A stretch of DNA of 64,000 nt, from positions 1,054,001 through 1,118,000 of the forward strand of contig VDMD01000006.1 of NCBI GenBank assembly GCA_007026445.1, in the 5' to 3' direction. Below the pieces are notes generated by a model. The model saw nothing but the letters and a program-made list of their open reading frames with translations. It ran no database searches and had not been told where the DNA came from. Below are positions 35,587 to 46,078 of this stretch, in pieces; within the stretch, counting starts at the first letter, position 1; every line of letters begins with the position of its first letter. Origin of the DNA: Schizophyllum amplum. Lineage: Eukaryota; Basidiomycota; Agaricomycetes; Agaricales; Schizophyllaceae. The position numbers and the translations under genes are program-made.

Positions 35587-37095
35587 ATGTCCGAGCGCCA
35601 GCCTTGCGATATGGGCGACGGAGAGGTGGCGCCGCCTCGACCAAGGCACTCAGACGAGGACAAGCTGGATGCGCTCGACTCGGAGGTTACAAAGCGAAGC
35701 GAGCTCGTGAACGAGATACACAAACACCTGTATGGGAGCAACATTGCAAGCTATAGTGCGGCTGCAGTACCGGCCTACGTCGCGTACACTCTTGCCACGC
35801 GCGGAAGGTCTGCATTGAGTCTTCCTGAACTAATCGACAGTTCATTTTTGTTCGGTCTCATGCCAGGTGTGTCTCTGTCGTCTTCTTGCATGACCCACTC
35901 CCAATCTATCTTCGACACACGTTTCTGCAGGAATACTCTCTTCCTACCTGGAGACTGCTTATCTGTGCGCCGCGCGGAATTTCGAAGAACTTGAACAATA
36001 TGCTGTGCAACTGAAGAATGATGTGAGCGGTCCATGTCTCGCACTCAAGTACATCTGCTAATATACATCCAAGGCATTTCGTCGCAGTCTGTACAATCAC
36101 TGGTCCCACGGGTTCAATCTAGGAGTCGCATTCATACTACTGAAGCGACCTGTACTGCCGTCAGGCCCACGTATGGATAGGTCGGACAGATGGGTAAGAA
36201 GTAAGCGGGCTCTCAATCTTATTTGCTCGGTCTGACATATGTGCCACCTAGTAATGTGCATCCCCCTTGTTGGCGGAAGTCTCGGTGCGAACGTGTATTA
36301 TGCGAAACGCAGCGCAGCGCAGCTTGGGATTGGTCGACAGTTCGGTCCTCCTGTGCCTCCCAAGGTACATGTTCCGAAAGGACCACTTGCTGACAAGCCG
36401 CTTTCCGAGCAAATCGATCGGATTCGCGACTACATGTCGATCCAACTTCGATATGGCACGATATTCGCCTTCACGTCCTCGTTGATAGGATTGCCCAGCT
36501 GCATTCCCTTCATTTGGCTCGAATCGTACCTTATGCACAATCGGGGATGGTCTATCCTGTTGCTTAAGCCCTACGTGCAACACGCCGCTTTCTGGGCTGG
36601 GTACGGTGAGTTTATCTATCTCACCTCAGGGGCCGTCGCTAACTTATGTCCACCGCATTTGCAGGACTTCTGATAGGAGCACCAGCAATGCATAGCGCAC
36701 TTGTCGACCAACATGCCCAGACTCGGAGGTTGGCCCGCGTTCACGCACATGTGAGTGTGAATGCTGGGTGATGGATATACGTATGTTGATTTAAGTATCT
36801 CAGCCTATATTCAAACTTTGGTCTCAGTATATTGGCTATGGTGCGGCGGCTGGAAGTGCAATGGTCCCATTCTTGGTTATCAAACATGCCCCGGCTTCTT
36901 TCAAGCGCGACTTCATGCGCCAGGGCAAATTCCTGTACTCTCCTCGAAACGTCATGACCCGTGAGTGTGTCTTGCTTTCGCACGATTTCACTCTGTTTTT
37001 CTGACGCAGCATCTGCAGTGGGAGGTGCAGGCATGGCACTCGGAGGCGGCCTAGGCTCCCTCGTGTTCATTGCGCGTTATGTCGACGTGCGCTGA
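35587..37095 (+). CDS. Uncharacterised multi-pass membrane protein
   Basis: Starting at MSERQPCDMGDGEVAPPRP, seven exons join in phase. A charged N-terminus (SEVTKRSELVNEIHKHLYG) is followed by a hydrophobic segment (AAAVPAYVAYTLATRG), the segment AFRRSLYNHWSHGFNLGVAF, VMCIPLVGGSLGANVYYAK, IFAFTSSLIGLPSCIPFIWL and a glycine-rich last segment (GGAGMALGGGLGSLVFIARY). That suggests five or six membrane spans. The exon 3/4 boundary requires the second of two nearby donors (GTAAGC at about 36201) to keep frame. I do not recognise a family; such proteins occur in fungal genomes as hypothetical. The function is unknown. Confidence 0.75.
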
Positions 37096-37961
37096 TCAGA
37101 AGGTTATTGCGCAAGCATGTAGTCTCATGAAGCTCGTCTGTGATGCTTTGATCGCCGTGATCCTTGAAGAAGTACCCAAATAACACTCATTCGTCTATCG
37201 GCTTTGTACGACTGTTGTGGGTGTCCGTTCCACATGCACCCGAAGTTCAACGACAGTTTACATTGACTATCCTATCAAACGGTCGTGGTCATCGCTGCCA
37301 CTGCGAGCGCCGCGACGACTGTAACGCATCCTCAAGCTTCACGTACAGTGCGCCCCAGCGGCGACGGCTATCCACTCGGTACTCAACACCGGATGGACAC
37401 CCGAGCATGCCTTTGCGGCTTGCCCCGTGCGCGCGCTTGCCGCGTGGCTCTAATGCCTCGACTAGGCGACTATACACACTGGATATTCACATCGTCCGCA
37501 AATTCATGCAGGGAACTCGCGAAGGACGGTTCCTCGGTCGGCTCGAGCCGAGCGCAGTCCTGGCGCAGTCTCTCTGCCAGATCTCCGAATGCTTCGTCGG
37601 TAGTTGGAACTGGAGATTGAACAAATCCAATGGTCACGTCGAGTTATAATTCCTGGGCCGACAGCGCTCGTGCCCATAAGTCAATTTTCCACGGTGACTC
37701 AGAGTGAGACTCTTGCTGATGACCGTTTTAGGAACGTCAGCGGTCTCAGATCTCAACGTTGACCCTTGCCACCATCGTTGTTTCCAAGGTAGAGACGACC
37801 ATCGCCCTTCTCATCTCATCGTGTACTCACGCGGTATAGGACACTACAACAATGACCTACCTTGAAGTCAAAATTCCGGTGCGCGCATGAATATACAGAT
37901 ACGATTGCGCATGCTCACCTGGGTGTAGGCGTGCTTGCCCGGATTTGCGTTCATCTATCCG
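37096..37961. other. Intergenic, no gene seen
   Basis: Open frames here lack splice or family support. The next gene's ATG is at 37962. Confidence 0.45.
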
Positions 37962-38700
37962 ATGACCTCTTCGATGACCTCTATGCAAATGACGTCCGGC
38001 ACACTCTTTGAACCGGACCTGCATAACGCTCAAAAATTGGTCCCAAAACCCGCCAGCGACGCGATGCACGCCATAATCAACCTCGCCGCCCATGGGCAGA
38101 CGCTAGCGCAGGCCTTTTGCGGTCTCTCTGACGCTGTTCGGCAGGTCCTGCTGCCAGAAACAGAAGGTCCTCTTGAATCTTATCTAGACCTCATCGACGT
38201 GCAATATCGCGTCGTACTTCGCTGCCTGGACGACATCATAGTCGCCGTCGACATCACGAATGCCACTTTTTACGCGCTCGAGTACGCAACGACCATCAAA
38301 CTCACGCGCCCAATGTGGGGGGCAGAGGACTTCCGCGAACTGCTGCCAGCTATCCGAAAGATGCGCGAATTTATCGAGGCCCTTAACGTCAAAACGGCTG
38401 ACATGAAGAGCTCCGCCAAGGACATCCCGGAGCGTCTCTCCCTCTCCGAACTTGCTGAGATTCGCGGAGATTCAGAAAAAAATCGGCGTGAGCTGGACCT
38501 CTGCATCAGAAGGGTGGATGCCTGGTACTTGCAACCGATGGCCGACGAAGCGCAGAAGTTGGCGAAATTTGCGAGGCAATATCTATCGAGTCCTCACAGT
38601 ACGTACTTCATTCTGATTGAGTTCAGGAAAGTGCTCATGCGTCCTCTAAGTTTCAGCCGATCAAGCCAGGCAGAAGGCGCTGCACCGTAGGCCGTGGTGA
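37962..38700 (+). CDS. Hypothetical helical protein
   Basis: The ATG at 37962 (MTSSMTSMQMTSGTLFEPDL) opens a long exon to 38598; a 58 nt intron then gives a short last exon to 38700 (DQARQKALHRRPW), 226 residues. Read without splicing, the frame ends at 38690. The sequence is predicted to be mostly alpha-helical and amphipathic (LIDVQYRVVLRCLDDIIVAV, RELLPAIRKMREFIEALNV, LSELAEIRGDSEKNRRELDL) with a possible coiled-coil at residues 130-190. It has no signal peptide and no recognised domain. The long exon on one frame with balanced codon use supports a real gene. Confidence 0.6.
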
Positions 38701-39507
38701 TTCAGATCATATATCTACTGTCGCACGCCCGATGGCCACGGAATGCTCTGGCAAGCGAACCAGAACGTCGGACATTGCGAGCTATTAGCACTCGAGCTCA
38801 GTCAATTTTGGCGGAGGGCAGCCTACAGTTGCAGACTTGAGGTGTCCAAGCTAGTAAATCTGTTAAGACCACCAGCGGCCAGGATCGCTAGCCTTAGTAA
38901 AGCTTCGACGATACACCATGTTCATAGCATTGTCACAGCATTAAGGCCTTGTCCCTGGGAGACCACTAATACAACGACGACGAGTTATACTGGTAGCTAG
39001 GCGCCAGTGGGTAGACGTGATCACGACAACATTGCAAGGGTCAGGCGGCCTGAGTCACTGGAACGCCGCGGGTTCCGTTGTGCCCAGTTTCAACCTCAAT
39101 TCTTCAACTCATCTTCCCTGTCAGCGGCACTCATTGACGCGTTCGCTCGAGCGCTGACTCTGAGGTCTGGAGGTCGTAGAAAACGTTTGATGAGCACAAA
39201 GACATAGATAGTGCATATCCACCTGGCAGGTCTACCGCCGGATGAGACCATAAGATTCATCGACATAGTAGCTAAACACCGCAATAACCAGCATGCTTCA
39301 AGCATGTACAGTAAGTACAACAACCAGTGAGTAACAGACACAGTAAGTAAACACAGACACAGTAAGTAACACAACAGTGAACAGAAGAGAACGTCGTCGG
39401 CACGCAGTACCGAGGGTCTAGATATACCAGATCGTGAGGGCGTAGAAAGAATAGGATAAGTTAGCGGGAAGGAGGATGAGGCGCAGTCGTATGAGGAGCT
39501 AAGTCAC
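38701..39507. other. Intergenic with a small ACAGTAAGTA repeat
   Basis: No gene. Near 39308-39380 the motif ACAGTAAGTA recurs three times with similar spacers (GTACAGTAAGTAC, CACAGTAAGTAAACACAGA, CACAGTAAGTAACACAAC). A palindrome GCATGCTTCAAGCATG lies at about 39291-39306. Confidence 0.5.
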
Positions 39508-40915
39508 TCAGAACGAGTGGCCGTGGCCGTGCGCGACGTGCGCGAGACGCCGCTTGGACGTCATGCGCTTGTGCGAGTTGGCGTTGCGGCGGCACTTGCC
39601 AGTCGAGGACGAGCCGACCGCAGAGCTCGAAGCGCTTGCGGTGGACGTCGCAGGGCTGTCCGTGGTCGCAGGGTAGGCATCAGTGGAAGTGACAGGCTCA
39701 TCGGAGCTGGCGGGTGCATCGGAGGTGGCAGACGGTGAGGCAGCGTCGGTCGAAGTGGCAGACGACGAGGCATCCACGGTCGATGTGGCAGCCTCGCTCG
39801 ATGTTGCAGCATCGGTCGATGTGACAGCCTCGGTCGATGTGGCAGCCGCCTCAGAGGTAGAGGAAGAGCTGCCAGACGAGCCCGACGACGCGCCATCCCA
39901 GACATCCGGACCGGGGACGACGAAGCTGTCCGCGTCCGAATACACCTGGAACGTGGCGAAGTCACCCGTGGGGCTGTAGAGCGAACCGGCCTGCGTCCCC
40001 TCAGGCAGCTCCGCGGAGCCGTCGCCAGTGACCGTGATCTGGATGCAGCCAACGTAGAGCTGGGGACCCGACGAGCTGTCGCCGGCGTTGTATGGGTTGT
40101 GCACTGCGGCGAGCTCCTGGCGGACGATGTATTCGCCCGCCTTGAGGCCAGAGGGAATCACGACGTCCCACTTGGAACCATCGGCGACGAACTTCGCCAT
40201 GGCCCACAAGCCAGCACCCTCGGGGTAGTACTTCTCCGGCTTGTTCGTCATCGTGTTGCGCAGGTCGTCAGAGATGGACTGGGTCAAGTCGAGGCTGTCG
40301 CCGGAGAGCTTAGTCCAGCCATTGTTGGAGACATCGGCGTTGGAGCACTCGCCATCGCAGGAGGTGATGTAGTTCTGGATGCTGCCCATACTAAGCGAAA
40401 AGAGTTAGCAGGTAGATGCTAGCAAGTGTATGACGGGACGTACGCATGGACCCAAGCCTCCATACCATCCGGAACGGCGCCAACGCCGGGCTGACCAGTC
40501 AGCTCGCCAGTAGAGCCGGACCACTGCACAGTGAAGGAGTTGCCAGCAGCGACTTCAAGCGAGGTCGGAGCCGGGCTGGCACTAGACCCCTCACATGCCA
40601 TCTTGCTGTTCATCATGTCAACGGTCGGGGTGATTGAGATCGGTGTGTGCCACGTACGAGTTGTCGCTGAAGTCCTCGGGGAGGAGGTACGCCGGTGAAG
40701 ACGCCTTGTACATGACGCGAACAGGCGTGTCCGAGTTCACCCTGTCGGCATCGTAGTATATCTGTCGCAGCTGTCAGCGCGATCCAGGATTGGAGAGCGA
40801 ATGCACATACGTTCGGCGCCGACATGCTCGTCGATCCGGACTCAACGGTCTCGATCTGACCGTGTGCACGCGCGAACGCGGCGAGGACAAGGGAGAGGAG
40901 GATGGAGCGCTGCAT
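39508..40915 (-). CDS. AA9 lytic polysaccharide monooxygenase
   Basis: Four exons starting at 40915 (MQRSILLSLVLAAFARAHGQ). Signal peptide cleavage after ARA leaves His1 (HGQIETV), the first copper-brace ligand. Other AA9 hallmarks are MACEG, FTVQWSG, EAWVHAMGSIQNYITSC (second His), GLWAMAKFVADGSKWDVVIP, GEYIVRQELAAVHN and GPQLYVGCIQITVTG with the axial Tyr. It should oxidatively cleave cellulose or hemicellulose outside the cell. After about residue 245 comes a long Ser/Thr/Ala linker with repeated TSTDAAT/TSSEAAT-type units. The end is a Lys/Arg/His-rich tail (RRLAHVAHGHGHSF) in place of a CBM1 cellulose-binding module. A TATA box lies 190 bases upstream. Confidence 0.9.
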
Positions 40916-41104
40916 GGTCGTCGTCGTGTAAATGTTGATGTAAGGTGAACACTAGGGTGGCGGCTGCGGGAGACGGGAAGCGAATGCTGTCGTACAAGCG
41001 AAAGTGGGGCGAAAGAACGTTCGGTGCAGCCGCGCGCGACGAGGGACCAGGAGCGGGGGGGGAAAGAAGGGGAATGAAGGGAATCGCAAATGTTGACTGC
41101 GGCA

Positions 41105-41112
41105 TTTATATA
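41105..41112 (-). promoter_or_regulatory. TATA box of the AA9 gene
   Basis: On the minus strand the sequence reads TATATAAA, about 190 bases upstream of the ATG at 40915, implying a leader of roughly 160 nt. Confidence 0.55.
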
Positions 41113-41436
41113 TGGGCGCGGCGGCGGACGCGGCATGCCAAATCGGGCACAAAATATTGCCGCTCCTCCGGGCACAGTCCGGACCTCCCTCTTGGAGGCG
41201 GAGCTTGACAGCATTCTCGTGCTTGCGAACAGGTTGGTCGCAAGCGAGGATAGCGCCCGGACGTGGCCCGTACAATGTACAGGTGAGCTCGTGAAGTTGA
41301 TGTCGAGTGCTTTAGGACACTGCCAAGTCAGGCAGAAGTCGAACTTCGAATTCACTTCGAGCCCATTCAATGCGAATCGCGTTTGTGCCTCGCGCAACTC
41401 CGTCGCCAGGTGACCGCCGCGCAGTCTGGCAGACTA

Positions 41437-41681
41437 GAGGCTGTTTGATCCGTCAAAACTCGCCGCCGGACATAACTCGTGGAGCGCGATCTAGTTTTGA
41501 ACGCGTTCAGAACGAAGTTTAAACTCGCTCTTGGAGCAGGCGTTACGGGCGCGGGACGAGCTCGTCCCCGCCAAAGACGCCTGATGTCATAGTTTGAACT
41601 CGAACTCGGAGTTTTGAACGCGTTCAAAACTCTCATCAAACAAAACTTGTCCAGAGCGAGTTTTGACGGATCAAACAGCCC
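41437..41681. mobile_element. MITE with perfect 25 bp terminal inverted repeats
   Basis: The left repeat at 41439-41463 (starts GGCTGTTTGATCC) and the right at 41656-41680 are perfect reverse complements over 25 bases. CTA occurs just outside both ends (41434-41436 and 41682-41684), a possible 3 bp target duplication as in PIF/Harbinger-type insertions. Inside is a perfect 20 bp palindrome at 41611-41630 (GTTTTGAACGCGTTCAAAAC) and a one-mismatch copy at 41494-41513. There is no coding capacity. It lies upstream of the AA9 gene. Confidence 0.82.
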
Positions 41682-42161
41682 CTACTGTGGCCCAGCTGTG
41701 GCCTTCCGAGGCCGCGCCAGTTGGCTCAGTTGCTTGTGGCGCGCAGTCCAGGGGGCGTCACGCGGTCTTCTCTACAACTCGCCTTAAGTTGTCGACGTGT
41801 TGTCGACGATGCATCGCCTTGTTCGAAATTTCGAGGGACCTTCAAAATTTCAGGGGGGACGGACGGCTTGGACGCGGCGACGGAGGCGATGGTGCGGAGA
41901 ATGCGGCACTTGTGCCTGAGCGATTTAATTGTTCGGGTAGCTCCGTAGATCACGTGTATGTTGAACTTCAGCTGGCGCGTACGATTCTGAAAGAGTCGGA
42001 AGACCAACGGAAGACTCCCTACGCAGGACGCTAAGCGAGGAAGCGGAGAGGCAGGTTCTCGTTGTTCCCTGGACTGTGACCAATGCCTTCTCGAAAGCAA
42101 AACCGTCTTCTGCCCGAGCTTACGGCGAGCGCAAGCCTACTACCCTTACTCAACCATCCTC

Positions 42162-44167
42162 CTACCCAATCAAGCCCTTCACGTACTTCAGCAGTTCCCT
42201 CCCCCCGCGTTTCTTCACGTCCGCAACCATGCTATCCACCCCCGTACTGTCCACACTCGCCGTGTCCACCGCACCCTCAGGCGTTGCTTCTCCAAACGCA
42301 GTTTCCACGCCCTCCTCGATCCCCATCCTCTCCCTCAGCCGGCGACTGGCTCCATAGCGAAGCACAATGGTCAGCACGGCGCGCCAGCCCTCAACCGGTG
42401 CATTCGGGTCGGAGAGCGAGGAGGTCGAGCCGGACCGGCGATGTTGGTCAAAGCCGCTACCGCTCGAGGCCGGTTGCATCGACGGCGGTGTGATTTGCAT
42501 CGACGGTACGACCGTGGACTGCACCACATAAGGACAGAAAGCCCTGCGAGGGGAATCAGCGCCGAACCATGACAAGAACGAAAGTCAACTCACCTGTGCT
42601 CCTTCAGCAGATCAAATTGCCGGGAAGTGGGCCGCGATGGCGTTCGCGGCGCTGGTGTCCCGTTTGCTGGAGCAGGTGTTGACCCTTCTACGACCGATGT
42701 CCCATTCGCCAGCGTTGCGGCGCCGTTCGTTGACTCCCGCTCTCCTTCACCGGCCCTGAAAGCCCACAATCCCACCCGCCGTTGACAAAGAACGCAATGC
42801 ACGACATCACCCACAGCAGCGGTCCCGCGGCTCGTGCTCAAGGCGATAGAAAGCGACGAGGACGCCAGTGGCAAGAACGCCGACTGAATGGCCGAGCCGC
42901 CAGGCGTGGGCGTCCCCGGTCTCGAGATCGACGCCGCGCCAGGCGCAGGCGTGGCACGACGCGAGACCGACGGTGACGTCGCACGAGATATGCTCGGCGT
43001 CCGTCTCGTCGACGAACCCGCCCGCGAGAGCGACGGTGCACGTTCGGTTGGCGGCGGGAGGGACCAGCCGAACAAGGATGCCAGAACAGCGGCCTCGCAA
43101 GGTTGCGGGAGCGGCGGGTCTGATTCCGCGCCCTCGCTGACGGGGAGGACAAAGTTGGCGACGGTTTGCCGCAGAGAGCTGAGCTGGGTGGCAGAGAGGG
43201 GGTGCTTGACGCGTACGTCGGTGAAAGACGCGTTGAGGATGATCGCGTTGGTCTTCATCGCGCGCACCATGGTTTGCGGGGACTGTAAGGGGATGCGGTA
43301 AATGGTGGCTGAGAGATGATATCAGTTGAATGCGGGTCGGGTAGCTGCTTGCTTGCGCACCATCACATTGTCGTTTCCTCTGCAGGGCCTGTTAGTACAG
43401 CGCTTGTATTCGCAAAGACCAGAACGCACCCATGGACATCCCTCCTTGTGCGCCTCAATAAGAGCAACGCGCTGCTTCTCCACAAGTGTGTTGGCCGCAT
43501 CGCGAGACAGGCCTTCGCGACCCGCGACGTTCCACGACGCGTTGCAGATGCCGCATACCAGTCGGTCCTTCCCGTCATTCACCCACCCCGCGGCAGCGGC
43601 TGCAGACGCTTCCAGGGCTTTCGGCTTCCCGGAGTAGGTCGCAATCTTGAAAGTGGCCAGCCGTTCGAGGAAGGAGGTCACGGATGACGGACGGTAAGCG
43701 CCATGAGGGGTGACGGGACCGGTCGTAGGTGCTCTGAATGTAGACTTCGCGCGGCTGATGATGGCGCTGAGATGTGGGGTGCGCTTGAGGATGGCATCGG
43801 ATGATGCGGAGGCGCTGTTACGTTATTCAGGACAAGGACGCGTCGGGGGAAGTGAAGTGCAGCGTACGACTTGGACTGCTTTGAGATGACCCCATAGCGG
43901 GAGAGCGTCGTCAGAAACGACCGTGAGGTGTTGGTACGCTTCGATGGGGGAGGACGGGCTTCCTCCTGTCCTATCGCACTGTCCAAACTAGAGAATGCGT
44001 CGTCCAGTTTGCGCTGGAAGGGCTGAGTTTGAGCGGTACGGGTGTCAGTGGTGTCTTACCTTCTGTGCACGATATGCGGACGCCGAGGGAGGCTGCGCTG
44101 TTTGTACATCGTTCGGGGAGATTTGAGGTGCTGGTATCGGGGAGGAAATGGAGGGAAACGAGGCCAT
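42162..44167 (-). CDS. C3HC zinc-finger protein (Rsm1/NIPA-like)
   Basis: The start at 44167 (MASFPSISSPIPAPQISPND) gives exon 1 (44167-44060); exon 2 begins at 44013 with RKLDDAFSSLDSAIGQEEA. The C3HC zinc finger spans SFLERLATFKIATYSG, AAAAGWVNDGKDRLVCGICN and HKEGCPWRKRQCDATIYRIP, carrying the Cys/His ligands. A small exon (RKRQCD) between two introns is needed to recover this motif. A second zinc-binding Rsm1-like part, VVHCVLCQRRVGLWAF then LLKEHRAFCPYVV, follows a Ser/Pro/Arg-rich disordered linker. In fission yeast Rsm1 acts in mRNA export, and NIPA is an F-box-like cell-cycle protein; the specific role here is inferred only. Its promoter is largely occupied by a TIR element beginning 97 bp upstream of the ATG. 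Confidence 0.88.
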
Positions 44168-44263
44168 CGGCGTTCAATATAAGTTCAACCTGACGGAAAG
44201 AGAACAAGGCGCGCAAGCCACGTGGTGGTATAATACAATTAATGCCAAACAATCTGGCCATTA

Positions 44264-44855
44264 GGGACGTTGAACACAACGGAATTTCCGTTCTGGGACA
44301 CGAAATTTGATTTTTCATAAACGAAATTCTGAATAGCGCCTCGTTCTGTTGTGCGCCGCCCCTAGTATTTTGGTAGCACTTACAGTCGGAGGGCCTCTGC
44401 ATCGAGCAACTTTCCGTTTGTTTTCTCGTCGACGCTAAGCCGAGGCATGCACCATTTGAACGACTCGGCAATTTCCGTTGTCGAGGGTCAAGTCCGCCTT
44501 TCGAGGTTTTCATGCGCTATCCTGGACTCTGAGCAAGTTGAAAACCTCATAGAAGGCGATAAGGCTCCTTCAGCACTTGCCACAAGTGGTCTGAGCACTT
44601 CCACCACCGAAGCAGGCATCGCAGGCAGGCAAGAGTTAACCGATTGGCTCCTAGGAATATTTGGCCTTCGCGAGTGTCGTAGCACTCGCTAAGCAGAGAT
44701 ACATGACCACCAGAGTGTCTTTGTTCTTATTATCACCAATACCTAGGTTGTGGAAGGACTCAGCGAGCGGGCATGGTGAGGGAAGAGCCATAACGGATAT
44801 TTGATTTGTTCAAAACCGGAATTGATAACCGAATTTCGGTTGTGTTCAACGTCCC
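44264..44855. mobile_element. Non-autonomous TIR element (Tc1/mariner-like), 592 bp
   Basis: The left end starts GGGACGTTGAACACAAC and the right end ends in its exact reverse complement (17 bp perfect). An imperfect extension follows (GGAATTTCCGTT versus CGAAATTCGGTT). Both ends abut TA (44262-44263, 44856-44857). The interior lacks a transposase; an 81-codon frame inside has no recognisable feature. It sits between the start codons of two divergent genes. Confidence 0.82.
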
Positions 44856-44968
44856 TATTGTGCTTCCCCCAAGTTTGCCTCTTTCGACCTCCGTCAGAAA
44901 CAAATCGGCCAAAACACACCTGAGTTCGCATCTCTGCCTGGACTGTCTGTGCTACATCCTAGTACTAC

Positions 44969-45828
44969 ATGCCGCCTTCCTCATCAGAGCACCTAACAAT
45001 TCCACTATCGACTGGCGTCGAATTGGAAGCTCGCCTTCACAAGCCTGAAAATGCAAGGACATCCGCCAGCACAAACAAAATCGCCATCTGCTTGCATCCG
45101 TGGTCTTGGCTGGGCGGTCGGATGACGGACCCGTACGCCTGTTCGGCATCCCTTGTACTTCATCAAACTTATGTTCCTTACGCAACCTATGCGACTTGAT
45201 CCTCAAGCGTGCTCGGCATCGTGAAGGACGCTCTCCTGCTGAAGGGTTATCATGTTCTCCGCTACAACTCTCGAGGGGTCGGTCGTTCAACCGGTCGTGC
45301 CTCGTTCACTGGGCTAGCCGAAGGGGAAGATCTTGAAGCTCTGGTAAGATGGGCACTGGGTCAAATTCCTAATGTCACCAATGTCGCAATAGTGGTGAGT
45401 TGAAGCGTTGCGTGCATTATGGATGCGAATGATCTGACTGCACGTCCTGGTTGCAGGGCTACTCACATGGGTCACTCATCGCGAGTCTTCACCCCGTGCT
45501 CGAGCCTCCCGTTCAGACGCAGCATATCCTAATCTCGTACCCGTTAGGGCCGAGAGGATGGTTGACGCTTTTCAAGTCTTCGCATTACACGGCAAAGCTC
45601 AGCGACCTCTTGCGCGATCCTCGCGGCCGCGTGCTTATTGTCCACGGCGACAACGATGAGTTCACGTCGGCGGGGAGCTATAGAACATGGGTGGAGGAGC
45701 TTCAGAAGGTCACGCAAGGGGAGGCAAAGGCACAGCTCGCGATTTCTCTGTTTCCTGGCGTCTCCCACTTCTGGCATGGCCTTGGGCAGAAGGACTTGGA
45801 GGACGCTATCGCCAGCTTCGCTGTATAG
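44969..45828 (+). CDS. Alpha/beta hydrolase
   Basis: Three exons. Exon 1 starts MPPSSSEHLTIPLSTGVELE and carries KIAICLHPWSWLGGRMTD, where the HP(W)xxxGG type segment is the oxyanion region. Exon 2 gives ALLLKGYHVLRYNSRGVGRS. Exon 3 has the nucleophile elbow GYSHGS, then LIVHGDNDEFT with the acidic residue and GVSHFWHG with the catalytic His. The order and about 225-residue length match small cytosolic dienelactone hydrolase-like or X-Pro-dipeptidase-like serine hydrolases. The substrate is not known. Its ATG lies 114 bases from the end of the TIR element that fills the promoter. Confidence 0.88.
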
Positions 45829-46078
45829 TAGATTTATTGCTACGCATATAGATAATTCGGTTTCTACCGGCTGTCTTTGCGGTTAGACTTGTTGAAGTTC
45901 GATTCTGGAGAGTCTGAGGGCTCCGGCAGATTTGCGGCCCGCCCGCAGCGGATCCGGTCCGGCGTACTTACCATCCTGGTTGAAGAAAGCCATCATCTTC
46001 ACCGGGTTCACAACTGTCTACGCCAACTATATCTATCCCATCCCTATGCATTCATAGGGAGACTTACTATGTCGGACC

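Noticed and set aside
41367..41639. 90-codon frame within the MITE
   Set aside because: It consists of terminal and internal repeat sequence, without gene evidence.
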